This document shows, piece after piece, positions 1-9,108 of a stretch of DNA of 64,000 bases (the stretch's first letter is position 1; each line of letters starts with the position of its first letter). This stretch comes from an uncultured Bacteroidales bacterium (lineage in GTDB: Bacteria; Bacteroidota; Bacteroidia; Bacteroidales; UBA932). The stretch lies in NCBI GenBank assembly GCA_946415475.1, contig CAMKSQ010000005.1, positions 33,448 to 97,447 of the forward strand. The letters run 5' to 3'. Position numbers and translations under genes: made by a program. The notes under the pieces were generated by a model. That model did not search any database, had not been told where the DNA came from, and saw only the letters and a program-made list of their open reading frames with translations.

Positions 1-143
1 AGGTTTTTTCTCACCAGATAGAATCCGGCGTAGCCAATGAATGCGCCGATGAATACCTGCAGCCGCAGGCGTTTGAATTTGGCGTCGGCCTCAGGGCCGG
101 TCTGTGCCGGCAGATAGGCCGGCTGTTGCATGAATTTCAGCAT
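1..143 (-). CDS. glpT: Glycerol-3-phosphate transporter (MFS, GlpT), N-terminal part, truncated by window edge
   Basis: Reverse strand from ATG at 143 reads [47 protein letters not shown], resembling the GlpT N-terminus ([24 protein letters not shown] in E. coli); adjacent to glpABC. Confidence 0.85.
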   Translation of the reverse strand, partial: MLKFMQQPAYLPAQTGPEADAKFKRLRLQVFIGAFIGYAGFYLVRKN

Positions 144-170
144 TTCTCAATACGTATTTTTCATTTCCGA

Positions 171-223
171 GCAGACAAAACTTTTTCGCTCCCCCTTGTG
201 GGGTAGAAAAAGTTTTCGTCTGC
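171..223. repeat. Long stem-loop between glpC and glpT
   Basis: GCAGACAAAACTTTTTC (171-187) pairs with GAAAAAGTTTTCGTCTGC (206-223), about 17 bp with one bulged base; inner CCCC/GGGG. Confidence 0.75.
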
Positions 224-230
224 GAAGGGG

Positions 231-1442
231 TTATTCCAAAGCTTCGGCGAGGATGGATATGGGGTTCATGACGGGATAGCCGGTGGACATTTCAATCTGC
301 CATTTGCAGGTTTCGCAGTCGCAGGCGACCACGTCCGGATTCAGCGTCTTGATTTGTTCGAACAGCGGAGCGCCAATAGCCTGGGAAGCCTCGTAATTCT
401 CCTTTTTGAAGCCATACGTTCCCGACATGCCGCAGCAGTTGGAGGCCAGCATGGTGAACTCCACACCGGGAATCATGCGCAGCAGGCGCTCGGAGAACAC
501 CCCCCAGCCCAGTTTTTCCAGGTGACAGGGCGTGTGGTACGCCACCTTCTTGTGATAGTCGGCCCTGAATTTGAGCGTTGCCCCTTGCTCCAGCTTCTCG
601 TAAATGAAGCGGGTGGCCATGAGCAGCGAGTCCCGTACCGCGGAATTGTCCACCTTGAGCAGTTCCGGATACTCGTCCCGCATGGTGAGCGTGCAGGTGG
701 AAGAGGTGGTTACTACCTTGAGCCCCCGGGAGACCGCTTTCCCCAGCACTTCCACATTGTGTTGGGCGTGCTTGGCCGCTTCCCGCGCCATCCCGTTGGC
801 AATCATGGCGATACCGCAGCATTTTTCCTTGTCCAGCAGCTGCACGCCCACGCCCAGGGCGTTGAGCACTTTCACCAGGTCTTTGCCCAGTTGGGGGTAG
901 TTGTAGTTCACGTAGCAGCCGTGGAAGTAGGCTACCTGTTCCGGGAACGCGGCCTGTTCCTTGCTGCGCCGTTTGAGCCAGCTTTCGAAGCTGCGTCCGC
1001 TGTACTTGGGGAACGTGCGCCGGTGGTCGATATCCAGGGAAAAGTCCAGCACTTTTTTGGTAATACCCAAATCCGTGACGGCATTGACGATGGGGGCAAA
1101 CGGCCGCGCCAGCGTGCCCATGAAGTCGGTGGAGGCCAGGATCTGGTCCCGCAATTTGGGCGGGTGGGTGTCGTACTTGATGCGGGCGCTTTGGATGAGG
1201 TCGGCCACCTTCACGCCGGAAGGGCAGGCCACTTCACAGCGCTTGCAGTTAAGGCAGTACTTGAGCGCATAGTTGAAGAAATACGGGTCCTTCAGTCGCA
1301 GGCGTTCGCCGTCCGGACCGGCCTGCTTGGGGCCGGGGTACAGCGGATTCACCTGCAGTACAGGACAGTAGGCCGTGCACACGGTGCATTTCATGCATTC
1401 CTCGAAGTTGTGCGCGCTGGTTGTATATTCTTGTAGTTTCAT
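231..1442 (-). CDS. glpC: Anaerobic glycerol-3-phosphate dehydrogenase subunit C
   Basis: Two 4Fe-4S motifs (CMKCTVCTAYCP, CLNCKRCEVACPSG) and CCG domains (CCGIA, CCGMSG); operon context with glpA/glpB. Confidence 0.93.
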   Translation of the reverse strand: MKLQEYTTSAHNFEECMKCTVCTAYCPVLQVNPLYPGPKQAGPDGERLRLKDPYFFNYALKYCLNCKRCEVACPSGVKVADLIQSARIKYDTHPPKLRDQILASTDFMGTLARPFAPIVNAVTDLGITKKVLDFSLDIDHRRTFPKYSGRSFESWLKRRSKEQAAFPEQVAYFHGCYVNYNYPQLGKDLVKVLNALGVGVQLLDKEKCCGIAMIANGMAREAAKHAQHNVEVLGKAVSRGLKVVTTSSTCTLTMRDEYPELLKVDNSAVRDSLLMATRFIYEKLEQGATLKFRADYHKKVAYHTPCHLEKLGWGVFSERLLRMIPGVEFTMLASNCCGMSGTYGFKKENYEASQAIGAPLFEQIKTLNPDVVACDCETCKWQIEMSTGYPVMNPISILAEALE

Positions 1443-1444
1443 CG

Positions 1445-2626
1445 CTAAAGATTCTTCGCTTCGCTCAGAATGACAGGAGTTGCAGGTTCTTCGTTGTCAT
1501 TCTGAGTGCAACGAAGAATCTGATCCACTACGGCAAAGGCGCTGTTAATGGCCAGTCCGGCGCCGCTGCCTAGTTCCGGCCGGGTGTTTCCAAGGATGGA
1601 GCCGATGGCATAGACATTCTGCATCGCCACGCCATCCTTGATGGCATGTAACTGCTCGTCGGTTTTTACGCCATAACCCATGTACGGCTGTTCTCCTGCA
1701 AACGTGGGATTGTACCACTCGTTCCGGTCCTGGGGCTGGTCGATATCCAGGTCCAGGATGGGCTCCGTTATCTTGAAGGGATTGGAGACCAGGCCTTTGG
1801 AATACAAACCGCCGGTAGCCAGGATAAAGTTGCGGGCTTCCAGGTAATGGGCATCCAGATTGTGCGTGGCGATGCTGTGCACCACGCCGTCGTGCTCGTG
1901 CGCACGGATGGCCTGGTCACCCATCAGGAAGGTGCCGCCCAGCAGTTCATAGCGCCGGCGGAGTTGCATCTGCGTCCGGACGCCGGGTACGGACGGCGGC
2001 ATAGTACCGGCAAACACCACGCGGGCGGGAATGGCCTGGCGGAGGCGTCCGGGAACGGTATCGTCCAGCAAACCAAATACCTGTGGCAGAATCACCGTGT
2101 CTTCGTCCTTGAGCAGCAGGCGGATTTCCTGTGCCACCTTTTCCCAGATGCGGTCCATGCTGCGGGCAATCTGCACCGAGCGCATCTCGCCGTGCGCCTT
2201 GGCGTTATCCAGTTCCGGCAGGCTCAGGAAGCGGATGCGGCATTCCATACCCTGTTTCTCCAGCCCCTCCGCCAGGAAGGAAGAGAAGAAGTCGTGGTAG
2301 CCCAGGAAGTTGACGATAAGCACCCGTCTTCCAAACTTGGGCGTAGGGAACAGGTCGATATCGTCCAGGGAAAGCGCGGCCTCCTTAAAGGTGCCGAGGG
2401 GCATCAGGCGCACGCCTTTGCGGTAATGTACGCGGATCCCGGCGGCGGAAAACAGTTCCGCAAGGCGTTCCGAGGGTGCTTGCAGGCTCTCGAACGTGCC
2501 GGAGAAAAAGTGCAGGGCATTCTGGCCCATGGAGACGATGGCGGTATTTTTCCCCGCTTGTTGCAGGGCGATGCCCGCTACCATGCCGGCAAGGCCGCCG
2601 CCCATTATGACGGTATCGAATTTCAT
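1445..2626 (-). CDS. glpB: Anaerobic glycerol-3-phosphate dehydrogenase subunit B
   Basis: N-terminal Rossmann motif MKFDTVIMGGGLAGMVAGIAL, GlpB-like sequence, start overlaps glpA stop. C-terminus appears supplied by a repeat (see findings). Confidence 0.92.
   Translation of the reverse strand: MKFDTVIMGGGLAGMVAGIALQQAGKNTAIVSMGQNALHFFSGTFESLQAPSERLAELFSAAGIRVHYRKGVRLMPLGTFKEAALSLDDIDLFPTPKFGRRVLIVNFLGYHDFFSSFLAEGLEKQGMECRIRFLSLPELDNAKAHGEMRSVQIARSMDRIWEKVAQEIRLLLKDEDTVILPQVFGLLDDTVPGRLRQAIPARVVFAGTMPPSVPGVRTQMQLRRRYELLGGTFLMGDQAIRAHEHDGVVHSIATHNLDAHYLEARNFILATGGLYSKGLVSNPFKITEPILDLDIDQPQDRNEWYNPTFAGEQPYMGYGVKTDEQLHAIKDGVAMQNVYAIGSILGNTRPELGSGAGLAINSAFAVVDQILRCTQNDNEEPATPVILSEAKNL
1449..1521. 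repeat. Inverted-repeat element inside the glpB 3' end
   Basis: AGATTCTTCGCTTCGCTCAGAATGACA (1449-1475) and TGTCATTCTGAGTGCAACGAAGAATCT (1495-1521); 24 of 27 positions complementary. Confidence 0.88.
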
Positions 2627-4218
2627 AGGCCCAGAGCGTGTTTATAAATCCATTGTGTGTATTCCGCCTCGCGGAGGGTGTCGCCCCAGCCGATAGGGAA
2701 ATTGCCCTTCCAGCGTTCCTGCAGGAAGTCCGCCAGGTCTTTCCGTTCCCGCTCCACGCAGCCGTGTGCTTTGACCAGGAGGCCGGCGGCGCGGCAGGCG
2801 CAGAACTCGCCCTGGCAGGTGCCCATGCCCACGCGGGTGCGGCGGCGAAGGTCCGTGAGGGTGCTCACGTCCATACGGTCGATGGCAGCGTTGATTTCGC
2901 CCACCGATACTTCTTCGCACTCGCAGATAAGGTCATCGTCCCGCCGGTTGCTCGAACGGATGCGGCTGGCGCGCGTGCCCATGCGGGAGGCTGCGGCTTT
3001 TTGGGCCGTGGTAGGGGCCTCCCATACCTTCTGCGCTACGGCCTCGTAGGATTTTTCCTCGGAGCCGGGCAGGGGAGTCTGGGCAGTGGTGCAGGCCTTT
3101 TCTACCGCCAGTTTTTTGCAGACCAGGTCCGTGGCTATTTCCGCCATGAGCCTGTAGGTCATGAGTTTTCCGCCGGTAATGGTGACAAAGCCCTTGAGCC
3201 CGTCGCGTTCCTCATGGTCCAGACACACGATGCCGCGGGAAATGTTGCGGCCGGAAGGGTCATTGTCGGCGCTCACGAGCGGACGCACGCCGGCATAGGC
3301 CCTGAGGATACGTGTCTGGGACAGGGAAGGGGCAAGTTTGGCACCTTCCGTGATGAGGAGGGTAACTTCGTCCGGGGTGACGGCCACGTTGTCGCATTCT
3401 TCAAAGGGGATGCGTGTGGAAGTGGTGCCGATGACGCAAACCGTGTCTCCGGGCACCAGGATATCGGCATTGGAAGGCTTGCGACAACGGTTGATGACCA
3501 GGTTGTTCACGCGGTGTGCAAAGATGAGCAGGGCACCCTTGGCGGGGAACATGCCCACTTTTACACCGGCGAGTTCTGCTATATGCTGCCCCCAGATACC
3601 GCAGGCGTTCACGGTCACCGTTGCGTAATAGTCTGTTTCCTCTCCTGTCTGGCGGTTGCGGGTGTGCACACCTTTGATGGTATCGCCTTCACGGATGAAG
3701 CCGGTAACTTCCGTGTGCAGACGCACCTGCCCGCCGTGCAGTTTGGCATCCAGCATGTTGGCGGCGCACAGACGGAACGGGTCCACGCTGCCGTCAGGCA
3801 CTCTTACGGCACCAATCAGGTCCGGATTCACGCTGGGTTCCAGGCGTTTAGCCAGTTCTGGGTCGATGATTTCCGCGCCGATACCCGCCTTCCGGCAGGC
3901 CTCCACAAAGGTTTGCTGATAGGCCAGGTCATCTTCCGGCAGGGTGATGAACAGACCGTCGGTTTCGTCTATGCAGTGGGCGGCAATCTGGCGCAGGATC
4001 ATGTTCTCGCGGATGCATTCCTCCGCGCTTTCTGCGTCGTTAACGGCATAACGCGCGCCGGAGTGCAGCAGGCCGTGGTTGCGGCCCGTGGCTCCGGTGG
4101 CGATGTCCGAGCGTTCAATCAGGAGCGTCCGCAGGCCGCGCATGGCGCAGTCCCGCTGGGTACCGGCTCCCGTGATGCCTCCGCCGATGATGATAACGTC
4201 AAATTCGTTGGGCTTCAT
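2623..4218 (-). CDS. glpA: Anaerobic glycerol-3-phosphate dehydrogenase subunit A
   Basis: FAD motif DVIIIGGGITGAGTQRDCAMRGLRTLLIER; C-terminal BFD-like cysteines (CECEEVSVGE...GTCQGEFCACR). Confidence 0.94.
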   Translation of the reverse strand: MKPNEFDVIIIGGGITGAGTQRDCAMRGLRTLLIERSDIATGATGRNHGLLHSGARYAVNDAESAEECIRENMILRQIAAHCIDETDGLFITLPEDDLAYQQTFVEACRKAGIGAEIIDPELAKRLEPSVNPDLIGAVRVPDGSVDPFRLCAANMLDAKLHGGQVRLHTEVTGFIREGDTIKGVHTRNRQTGEETDYYATVTVNACGIWGQHIAELAGVKVGMFPAKGALLIFAHRVNNLVINRCRKPSNADILVPGDTVCVIGTTSTRIPFEECDNVAVTPDEVTLLITEGAKLAPSLSQTRILRAYAGVRPLVSADNDPSGRNISRGIVCLDHEERDGLKGFVTITGGKLMTYRLMAEIATDLVCKKLAVEKACTTAQTPLPGSEEKSYEAVAQKVWEAPTTAQKAAASRMGTRASRIRSSNRRDDDLICECEEVSVGEINAAIDRMDVSTLTDLRRRTRVGMGTCQGEFCACRAAGLLVKAHGCVERERKDLADFLQERWKGNFPIGWGDTLREAEYTQWIYKHALGL

Positions 4219-4354
4219 GGATGCGTGCTATTAATCACTACAAATTTACCCATTTTTTTGTAGCAAAACAAATATTCCCCTCACCATGTGTCATAAGGCC
4301 TTAGGCCCGTTTTTTCTGTGACAACTATGTGTTTGATACTCCGCTATTTATACA

Positions 4355-4387
4355 ATAATCCTCGTTCAAAAACTGAACGAGGATTAT
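4355..4387. promoter_or_regulatory. Perfect 14-bp stem-loop upstream of glpA
   Basis: ATAATCCTCGTTCA-AAAAC-TGAACGAGGATTAT. A second inverted repeat, GTGTGACA...TGTCACAC, lies about 20 bp away toward the DUF5692 stop. May be a terminator or operator. Confidence 0.6.
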
Positions 4388-4440
4388 CTTGTAAGTGGTT
4401 GTGTGACAGCGAGTTGGTTGTCACACGAAAATGCCAGTGA

Positions 4441-5538
4441 CTAGGCCATATCGGCACGGGCCACAGCGTCCTTGTAGTACTTCTGGTCCACGAAGACGTC
4501 TTCCTTGTACGGGTTGATGTGACGCTTCTTGGAAACGGCGATGATGTAGCAGATGGCGATGCAGTTGGTTACCAGGGCCAGGGCGCTGATGAAGATCATC
4601 ATGCTGGGGTTAGCGGCCACCAGGGAAGGATCCACGGTGGTTCCTACGGTTGCAGCTTCGCCGCCGGCTACTTCGTACAGTTTGGCGATGGTGTCAACGC
4701 CTTCCGGATAGAGCACGGGCAGGGTAGCCCAGCTGAACCACTGCTGACCGTTCTTGAAGGTCTCCTGGAACAGGGGGAATACCTGTGCGAACATGCACCA
4801 GATGGCCAGGGTGTTGGCGCGGTTCTGGATCCAGCCGCCACGGTTCCACATAAGGGCAGCCACGGTGGGGGCGAGGAGCAGGGCGATACCGCAGTACCAG
4901 CTGTGCGTAGGCAGGCAGTTGTACGTGTAGGCGAAGTTCCAGATGTCATAAATGACGATGTAAACCCAGGTCATATCGGCCCAGATCATGTCCTTCTTGT
5001 CCTTGGAAGGATAGACGTTCCACCAGGCGGTCATACACATGATGTTGATGAGACCGGCGACGCCGTTCATCACATTGTGCCAGCCACCATACTGCCATAC
5101 ACCTTCGGAGGTGAGCCACCACTTGTTCCAGCCCATTACGGCGCTTTCGAAGTCGGAGACGCAGGCGATGAGGATGTTAATGCCGACGATCACAAACGGG
5201 AAGGGCTTGAACCAATGTTTGGCGCCCACGCCCCATTTGTATTTGATCATCATAAAGCCGATACAGCCGGCGGTTGCGGCGTACAGCTTGGCATAGTGGA
5301 ACCAGCCCTGCATGTAAATGTGGGTCTGGTTTTCCAGGGCCCACTGGGCACCGGTGCGGACACCCCACCAGATGGCCAGGAAGTAGGCCGTGAGTGCCAG
5401 CGGCACTACCAGGAAGGTGATGATACCGCCCAGTTTGGTGCGACGGGCGAATTCATTGAGGAGGATGAGGCCCAGCAGGACAACAATCATCATTCCCCAT
5501 TGGGAAAGGGCGTTAGCCCCATAAACTTGGAAAAACAT
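4441..5538 (-). CDS. DUF5692 family multi-pass membrane protein
   Basis: 365 aa, many hydrophobic helices, Trp-rich; resembles the DUF5692 family (WNVYPSKDKKDMIWADMTWVYIVIYDIWNFAYTYNCLPTHSWYCGIALLLAP). Confidence 0.75.
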   Translation of the reverse strand: MFFQVYGANALSQWGMMIVVLLGLILLNEFARRTKLGGIITFLVVPLALTAYFLAIWWGVRTGAQWALENQTHIYMQGWFHYAKLYAATAGCIGFMMIKYKWGVGAKHWFKPFPFVIVGINILIACVSDFESAVMGWNKWWLTSEGVWQYGGWHNVMNGVAGLINIMCMTAWWNVYPSKDKKDMIWADMTWVYIVIYDIWNFAYTYNCLPTHSWYCGIALLLAPTVAALMWNRGGWIQNRANTLAIWCMFAQVFPLFQETFKNGQQWFSWATLPVLYPEGVDTIAKLYEVAGGEAATVGTTVDPSLVAANPSMMIFISALALVTNCIAICYIIAVSKKRHINPYKEDVFVDQKYYKDAVARADMA

Positions 5539-5571
5539 AGTTATTTAGATTTGTGTTGGTTGTCGATGTCG

Positions 5572-5904
5572 TTATGCCCGACTTGCCCGGGCATCTTTTG
5601 CTTTTACCAGCACCCAGCCGGCCCAGGTTACGGTGAGGACCAGAGTCATGGGGACGCCGACGGTGAGGACTTCGCGCCAGAGGATGGCCGCACCGCCTGA
5701 CTCTCCAAGGGAGGTGAAGAAGGGGAAGGTCCAGGTGAGTTCACCGTTAATGATATGGTCCACGATGAGCATGAGGGTTCCGCCCCAAAGCATTTTCTCC
5801 AGGTCCGGCAGATGCTGCAGGAAGGGGGAGTTGTTCTTTAAGCCGCTTTTGCGGATGGCAGTTACCGCGATGGCTTCCACCAAGGGAGCAATAAAACAAG
5901 CCAT
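5572..5904 (-). CDS. Small membrane protein of unknown function
   Basis: 110 aa, about 3 hydrophobic segments, tightly spaced between hypA and the DUF5692 gene. Confidence 0.7.
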   Translation of the reverse strand: MACFIAPLVEAIAVTAIRKSGLKNNSPFLQHLPDLEKMLWGGTLMLIVDHIINGELTWTFPFFTSLGESGGAAILWREVLTVGVPMTLVLTVTWAGWVLVKAKDARASRA

Positions 5905-5908
5905 AATT

Positions 5909-6259
5909 CTAATTGTTAGGTACTTCTATTTCTTTGATTTCTACTTCGTTACCCCGCAGGAGGTAGGTGTTTTCACTCCCACAGTGCGGGCATCTTTTCC
6001 CGTGCGCCACGGTGCCGAATTCCGTATGGCACTCTTGGCAGTACGTCACGGCAGGAATGGTATTGATTTTCAGTTCGGCACCCTTTAGCAGATCTTCTTT
6101 GTCCGCAGCCCATCGCCAGCAGTCCAGCAGGTAGTCCGGAATAATGGTGGACACTTCTCCAATGTTCATCACTACCCCCGAAACCTTGCTCACAGCATGC
6201 TCCAAGGCCGCCTGCTTCACGTCCCGAATAATATAAAACACTATTCCTAATTCGTGCAT
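5909..6259 (-). CDS. hypA: Hydrogenase maturation nickel metallochaperone HypA
   Basis: MHELGIVFYIIRDV N-terminus (Ni-binding MHE), zinc motif CQECH...CPHCGS. Confidence 0.92.
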   Translation of the reverse strand: MHELGIVFYIIRDVKQAALEHAVSKVSGVVMNIGEVSTIIPDYLLDCWRWAADKEDLLKGAELKINTIPAVTYCQECHTEFGTVAHGKRCPHCGSENTYLLRGNEVEIKEIEVPNN

Positions 6260-6268
6260 ACCTCTTCA

Positions 6269-9097
6269 TTATTTCTTACTAAAAAGTATCTTTCCCGTAC
6301 GTTTAATCATGTAGGGGAGGATGCCGGAGAATTTGTCCTCGGAGGTGCGCATGACGCTGGCTTCCGGGTGGACGCGGTGCAGGTGGATGGCATCGAAGGC
6401 GCACTTGGTGGTGCAGATGCCGCAGCCAATGCACTTGTTCTCGTCCACTACCGAAGCGCCGCACTTGAGGCATCGGGCCGTCTCTTTGCGGACCTGCTCC
6501 TCCGTGAGCGTGCCATGGTACTCCGCAAACTTGCTCCTCACGGGAACGACGCCCGGATCCTGACGGGAGCCATTGTCGTAACTCTCCACCACAATATCCT
6601 GCTTATTCAGTTCGACGAAGTCCCGGCGGTTGCGGCCGATGGTCATGTGACCGTTCTGCACAAAGCGGTGCAGGGACTCGGCAGCCTCCTTGCCGGCGGC
6701 AATGGCGTCGATGGCGAACTTGGGACCGGTGAAGACGTCGCCGCCCACAAAGATGTCCGGTTCCGCCGTCTGGTAGGTGAGTTTGTCCGCAACGGGATAT
6801 ACGCCGCGGAAGAATTCCACCTTGGTGTCCTTGAGCAACTCCTTCAGGATAACGGTCTGGCCGATGGCGAAAATCACCAGGTCCGCCTCCTGGGAAATGG
6901 TCTCCGACTCGTCGTATGTAGGCGCAAATTTGTGCTCCGCATTGAACACGGAAGTGCACTTTTTAAAGACGATGCCGCTCACCTTATTCGTGCCCAGCAC
7001 TTCCTTGGGACCCCAGCCGGGATTGAGCACCACACCGTCTTCGCGGGCCTCGGTGCGTTCCTCCAAAGAAGCAGGCATAATATCCTCTGTCTCAAGGGAT
7101 AACATCGTCACTTCTGAAGCACCGCTTCGCATAGCTACACGGGCTGCGTCGATGGCAACGTTGCCACCGCCGACCACCACGACCTTGCCGGAAACGGAGA
7201 CGTCTCCGCAGTTGGCCTTGTGCAAAAAGTCGATAGCAGTGGTGGTACCGGGAAGGGTCTCGCCGGGGATGCCGGGCAGGCGTCCGCCCTGGCAGCCGAT
7301 CGCCACGTAAAATCCCTTGTACCCTTGCTCGCGCAGCTGGGCGATGGTGATGTCCTTGCCCACCTCTACGCCGGTACGGATTTCCACGCCAATCTCGCGC
7401 ATGATGTCAATTTCGGCCTTGATAACGTCCTTCTCCAATTTATAGGAAGGAATGCCGTAACGGAGCATGCCGCCGGGCTCCTCGTTCTTCTCAAAGACCG
7501 TGGGCTTGTAACCCTGCGTGGCCAGATAATAGGCGCAGGAAAGGCCTGCAGGGCCACCGCCGATGATGGCAATCTTCTGGGGCCAGCGCTCTTCCACGTT
7601 GGAGCAGATGTTCACCTCCGGCACAAAGCGGGTCTCCGCATGCAAATCTTTCTCGGCAATGAATTTCTTAACCGCGTCGATAGCAACGGCCCGGTCGATG
7701 GTACCACGCGTACAGGCGTCTTCGCATCGCCGGTTGCAGATGCGCCCGCATACGGCCGGGAACGGGTTCTCGCGCTTGATCAGTTCCAGTGCTTCCGTGT
7801 ATTTGCCCTCGGCAGCCTTCTTCAGATAGCCCTGGACGGCGATATGGGCCGGGCAGGCGGTCTTACAAGGCGAGGTGCCGGTTTCGTAGCAGTTGATGCG
7901 GTTCTTGTCCCGGTAGTCTTCTGTCCATTTGTGCTCGCCCCAGGCCTTGGCATCCGGCAGTTCGTGCTTGGGATACTGGACGGGACCGTTCTTGGTGCAG
8001 AGTTTCTGGCCCAGCTTGACGGCGCCGGCGGGGCAGTATTCCACGCATCGGCCGCAAGCCACACAATTCTCCGTCTGGACCTCCGCCACATAGGCGCTGC
8101 GGCTCATGTTGGGCGTATTGAACAGCTGCGAGGTGCGCAGGGCGTTGCAAATCTTGACGTTACAGTTGCAGATGGCAAAGATTTTCCCTTCGCCGTCGAT
8201 ATTGGTAACCTGGTGCACAAAGCCGTGGTCTTCCGCCTTTTTCAGGATGGCCATAGCCTCATCGTAGGTGATGTCGTGGCCGCGGCCGGTCTCCCGGAGG
8301 TAATCCGCCATGTCGCCCACGCCGATGCACCAGTCGCGATAGTCATCCGCACAGCCTTCGTCCAGTTTCTTACGGCCGTATCGACAACTGCAGATTCCCA
8401 CGCCTATGTGTCCCTCGTACTTCTTGAGCCAGTAAGAGATATGTTCTATGTCGATTGACTGGTTCTCCATGGAGATGGCTTTTTCCACCGGAATCACATG
8501 CATGCCGATGCCGGAGCCGCCCATGGGCACCATGGGAGTGATTTTCTCCAGCGGAAGGAAGGTCATGCGCTCGAAGAACATGGCCAGTTCCGGATGCTTG
8601 TCCATCAGCTCCACGTTCATGTTGGTGTACTCCGCGCTGCCGGGCACGAACATGGGCACCCAGTAGATGCGGTCCTTGCGCTCGAACTTGGTGCCGGGGT
8701 CCGGACCCTGGCCGTTGGTGTAATGGTCTCCATAGTCATATTCCAGCATGCCGAAATAGGCCAGCTTGTCCAGCAGGGCATCGAAGGCTTCTTCGGACGA
8801 TGCGTAGTGCTTCTGGCGGTTCATCTGGTGCAGCTGCTCATAGGTATGATGCTTGCGCACTTTGAAGAAATTGCCGGGCAGCATGTCCAGGAGCAAATCC
8901 AGCGAGGCTTCGCGGGTGATGGGGTCCATTTCGTCCTCAAAGATGCAGGCCAGGCCCCAGTATTCCGGGGCTTCCGTGGTCATCTTGATTTTGCCGGGAA
9001 CGCGGTCCGTGATGTGGCGGACCAGCTTAATGAGCTTGGGATTGGGGTTTTTGTCACCAAAGTGCTTGGGGACAAACTTTTTGGACATCTCAGGCAT
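6269..9097 (-). CDS. Multi-domain Fe-S/FAD oxidoreductase (GltD/NfnB-like core with N- and C-terminal 4Fe-4S modules)
   Basis: Start reassigned to MPEMSKKFVPKHFG. Ferredoxin motif CVACGRCVEYCP; GltD-like CGRICNRRCEDACTRG, IIGGGPAGLSCAYYLA, VVVGGGNVAIDAARVA; C-terminal CIGCGICTTKC. Confidence 0.85.
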   Translation of the reverse strand: MPEMSKKFVPKHFGDKNPNPKLIKLVRHITDRVPGKIKMTTEAPEYWGLACIFEDEMDPITREASLDLLLDMLPGNFFKVRKHHTYEQLHQMNRQKHYASSEEAFDALLDKLAYFGMLEYDYGDHYTNGQGPDPGTKFERKDRIYWVPMFVPGSAEYTNMNVELMDKHPELAMFFERMTFLPLEKITPMVPMGGSGIGMHVIPVEKAISMENQSIDIEHISYWLKKYEGHIGVGICSCRYGRKKLDEGCADDYRDWCIGVGDMADYLRETGRGHDITYDEAMAILKKAEDHGFVHQVTNIDGEGKIFAICNCNVKICNALRTSQLFNTPNMSRSAYVAEVQTENCVACGRCVEYCPAGAVKLGQKLCTKNGPVQYPKHELPDAKAWGEHKWTEDYRDKNRINCYETGTSPCKTACPAHIAVQGYLKKAAEGKYTEALELIKRENPFPAVCGRICNRRCEDACTRGTIDRAVAIDAVKKFIAEKDLHAETRFVPEVNICSNVEERWPQKIAIIGGGPAGLSCAYYLATQGYKPTVFEKNEEPGGMLRYGIPSYKLEKDVIKAEIDIMREIGVEIRTGVEVGKDITIAQLREQGYKGFYVAIGCQGGRLPGIPGETLPGTTTAIDFLHKANCGDVSVSGKVVVVGGGNVAIDAARVAMRSGASEVTMLSLETEDIMPASLEERTEAREDGVVLNPGWGPKEVLGTNKVSGIVFKKCTSVFNAEHKFAPTYDESETISQEADLVIFAIGQTVILKELLKDTKVEFFRGVYPVADKLTYQTAEPDIFVGGDVFTGPKFAIDAIAAGKEAAESLHRFVQNGHMTIGRNRRDFVELNKQDIVVESYDNGSRQDPGVVPVRSKFAEYHGTLTEEQVRKETARCLKCGASVVDENKCIGCGICTTKCAFDAIHLHRVHPEASVMRTSEDKFSGILPYMIKRTGKILFSKK

Positions 9098-9108
9098 ATT
9101 GAAATCTT

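Noticed and set aside
354-1436. 360-aa plus-strand ORF opposite glpC
   Set aside because: Antisense shadow with no recognisable motifs; His/Gly/Arg-rich composition typical of spurious frames.
2638-4263. 541-aa plus-strand ORF opposite glpA
   Set aside because: Shadow ORF from GC-rich codon usage; the minus-strand GlpA motifs are unambiguous.
4519-5700. 393-aa plus-strand ORF opposite the DUF5692 gene
   Set aside because: Antisense shadow; highly polar, no domain signal.
7220-8458. 412-aa plus-strand ORF opposite the Fe-S oxidoreductase
   Set aside because: Antisense shadow of a motif-rich minus-strand gene.
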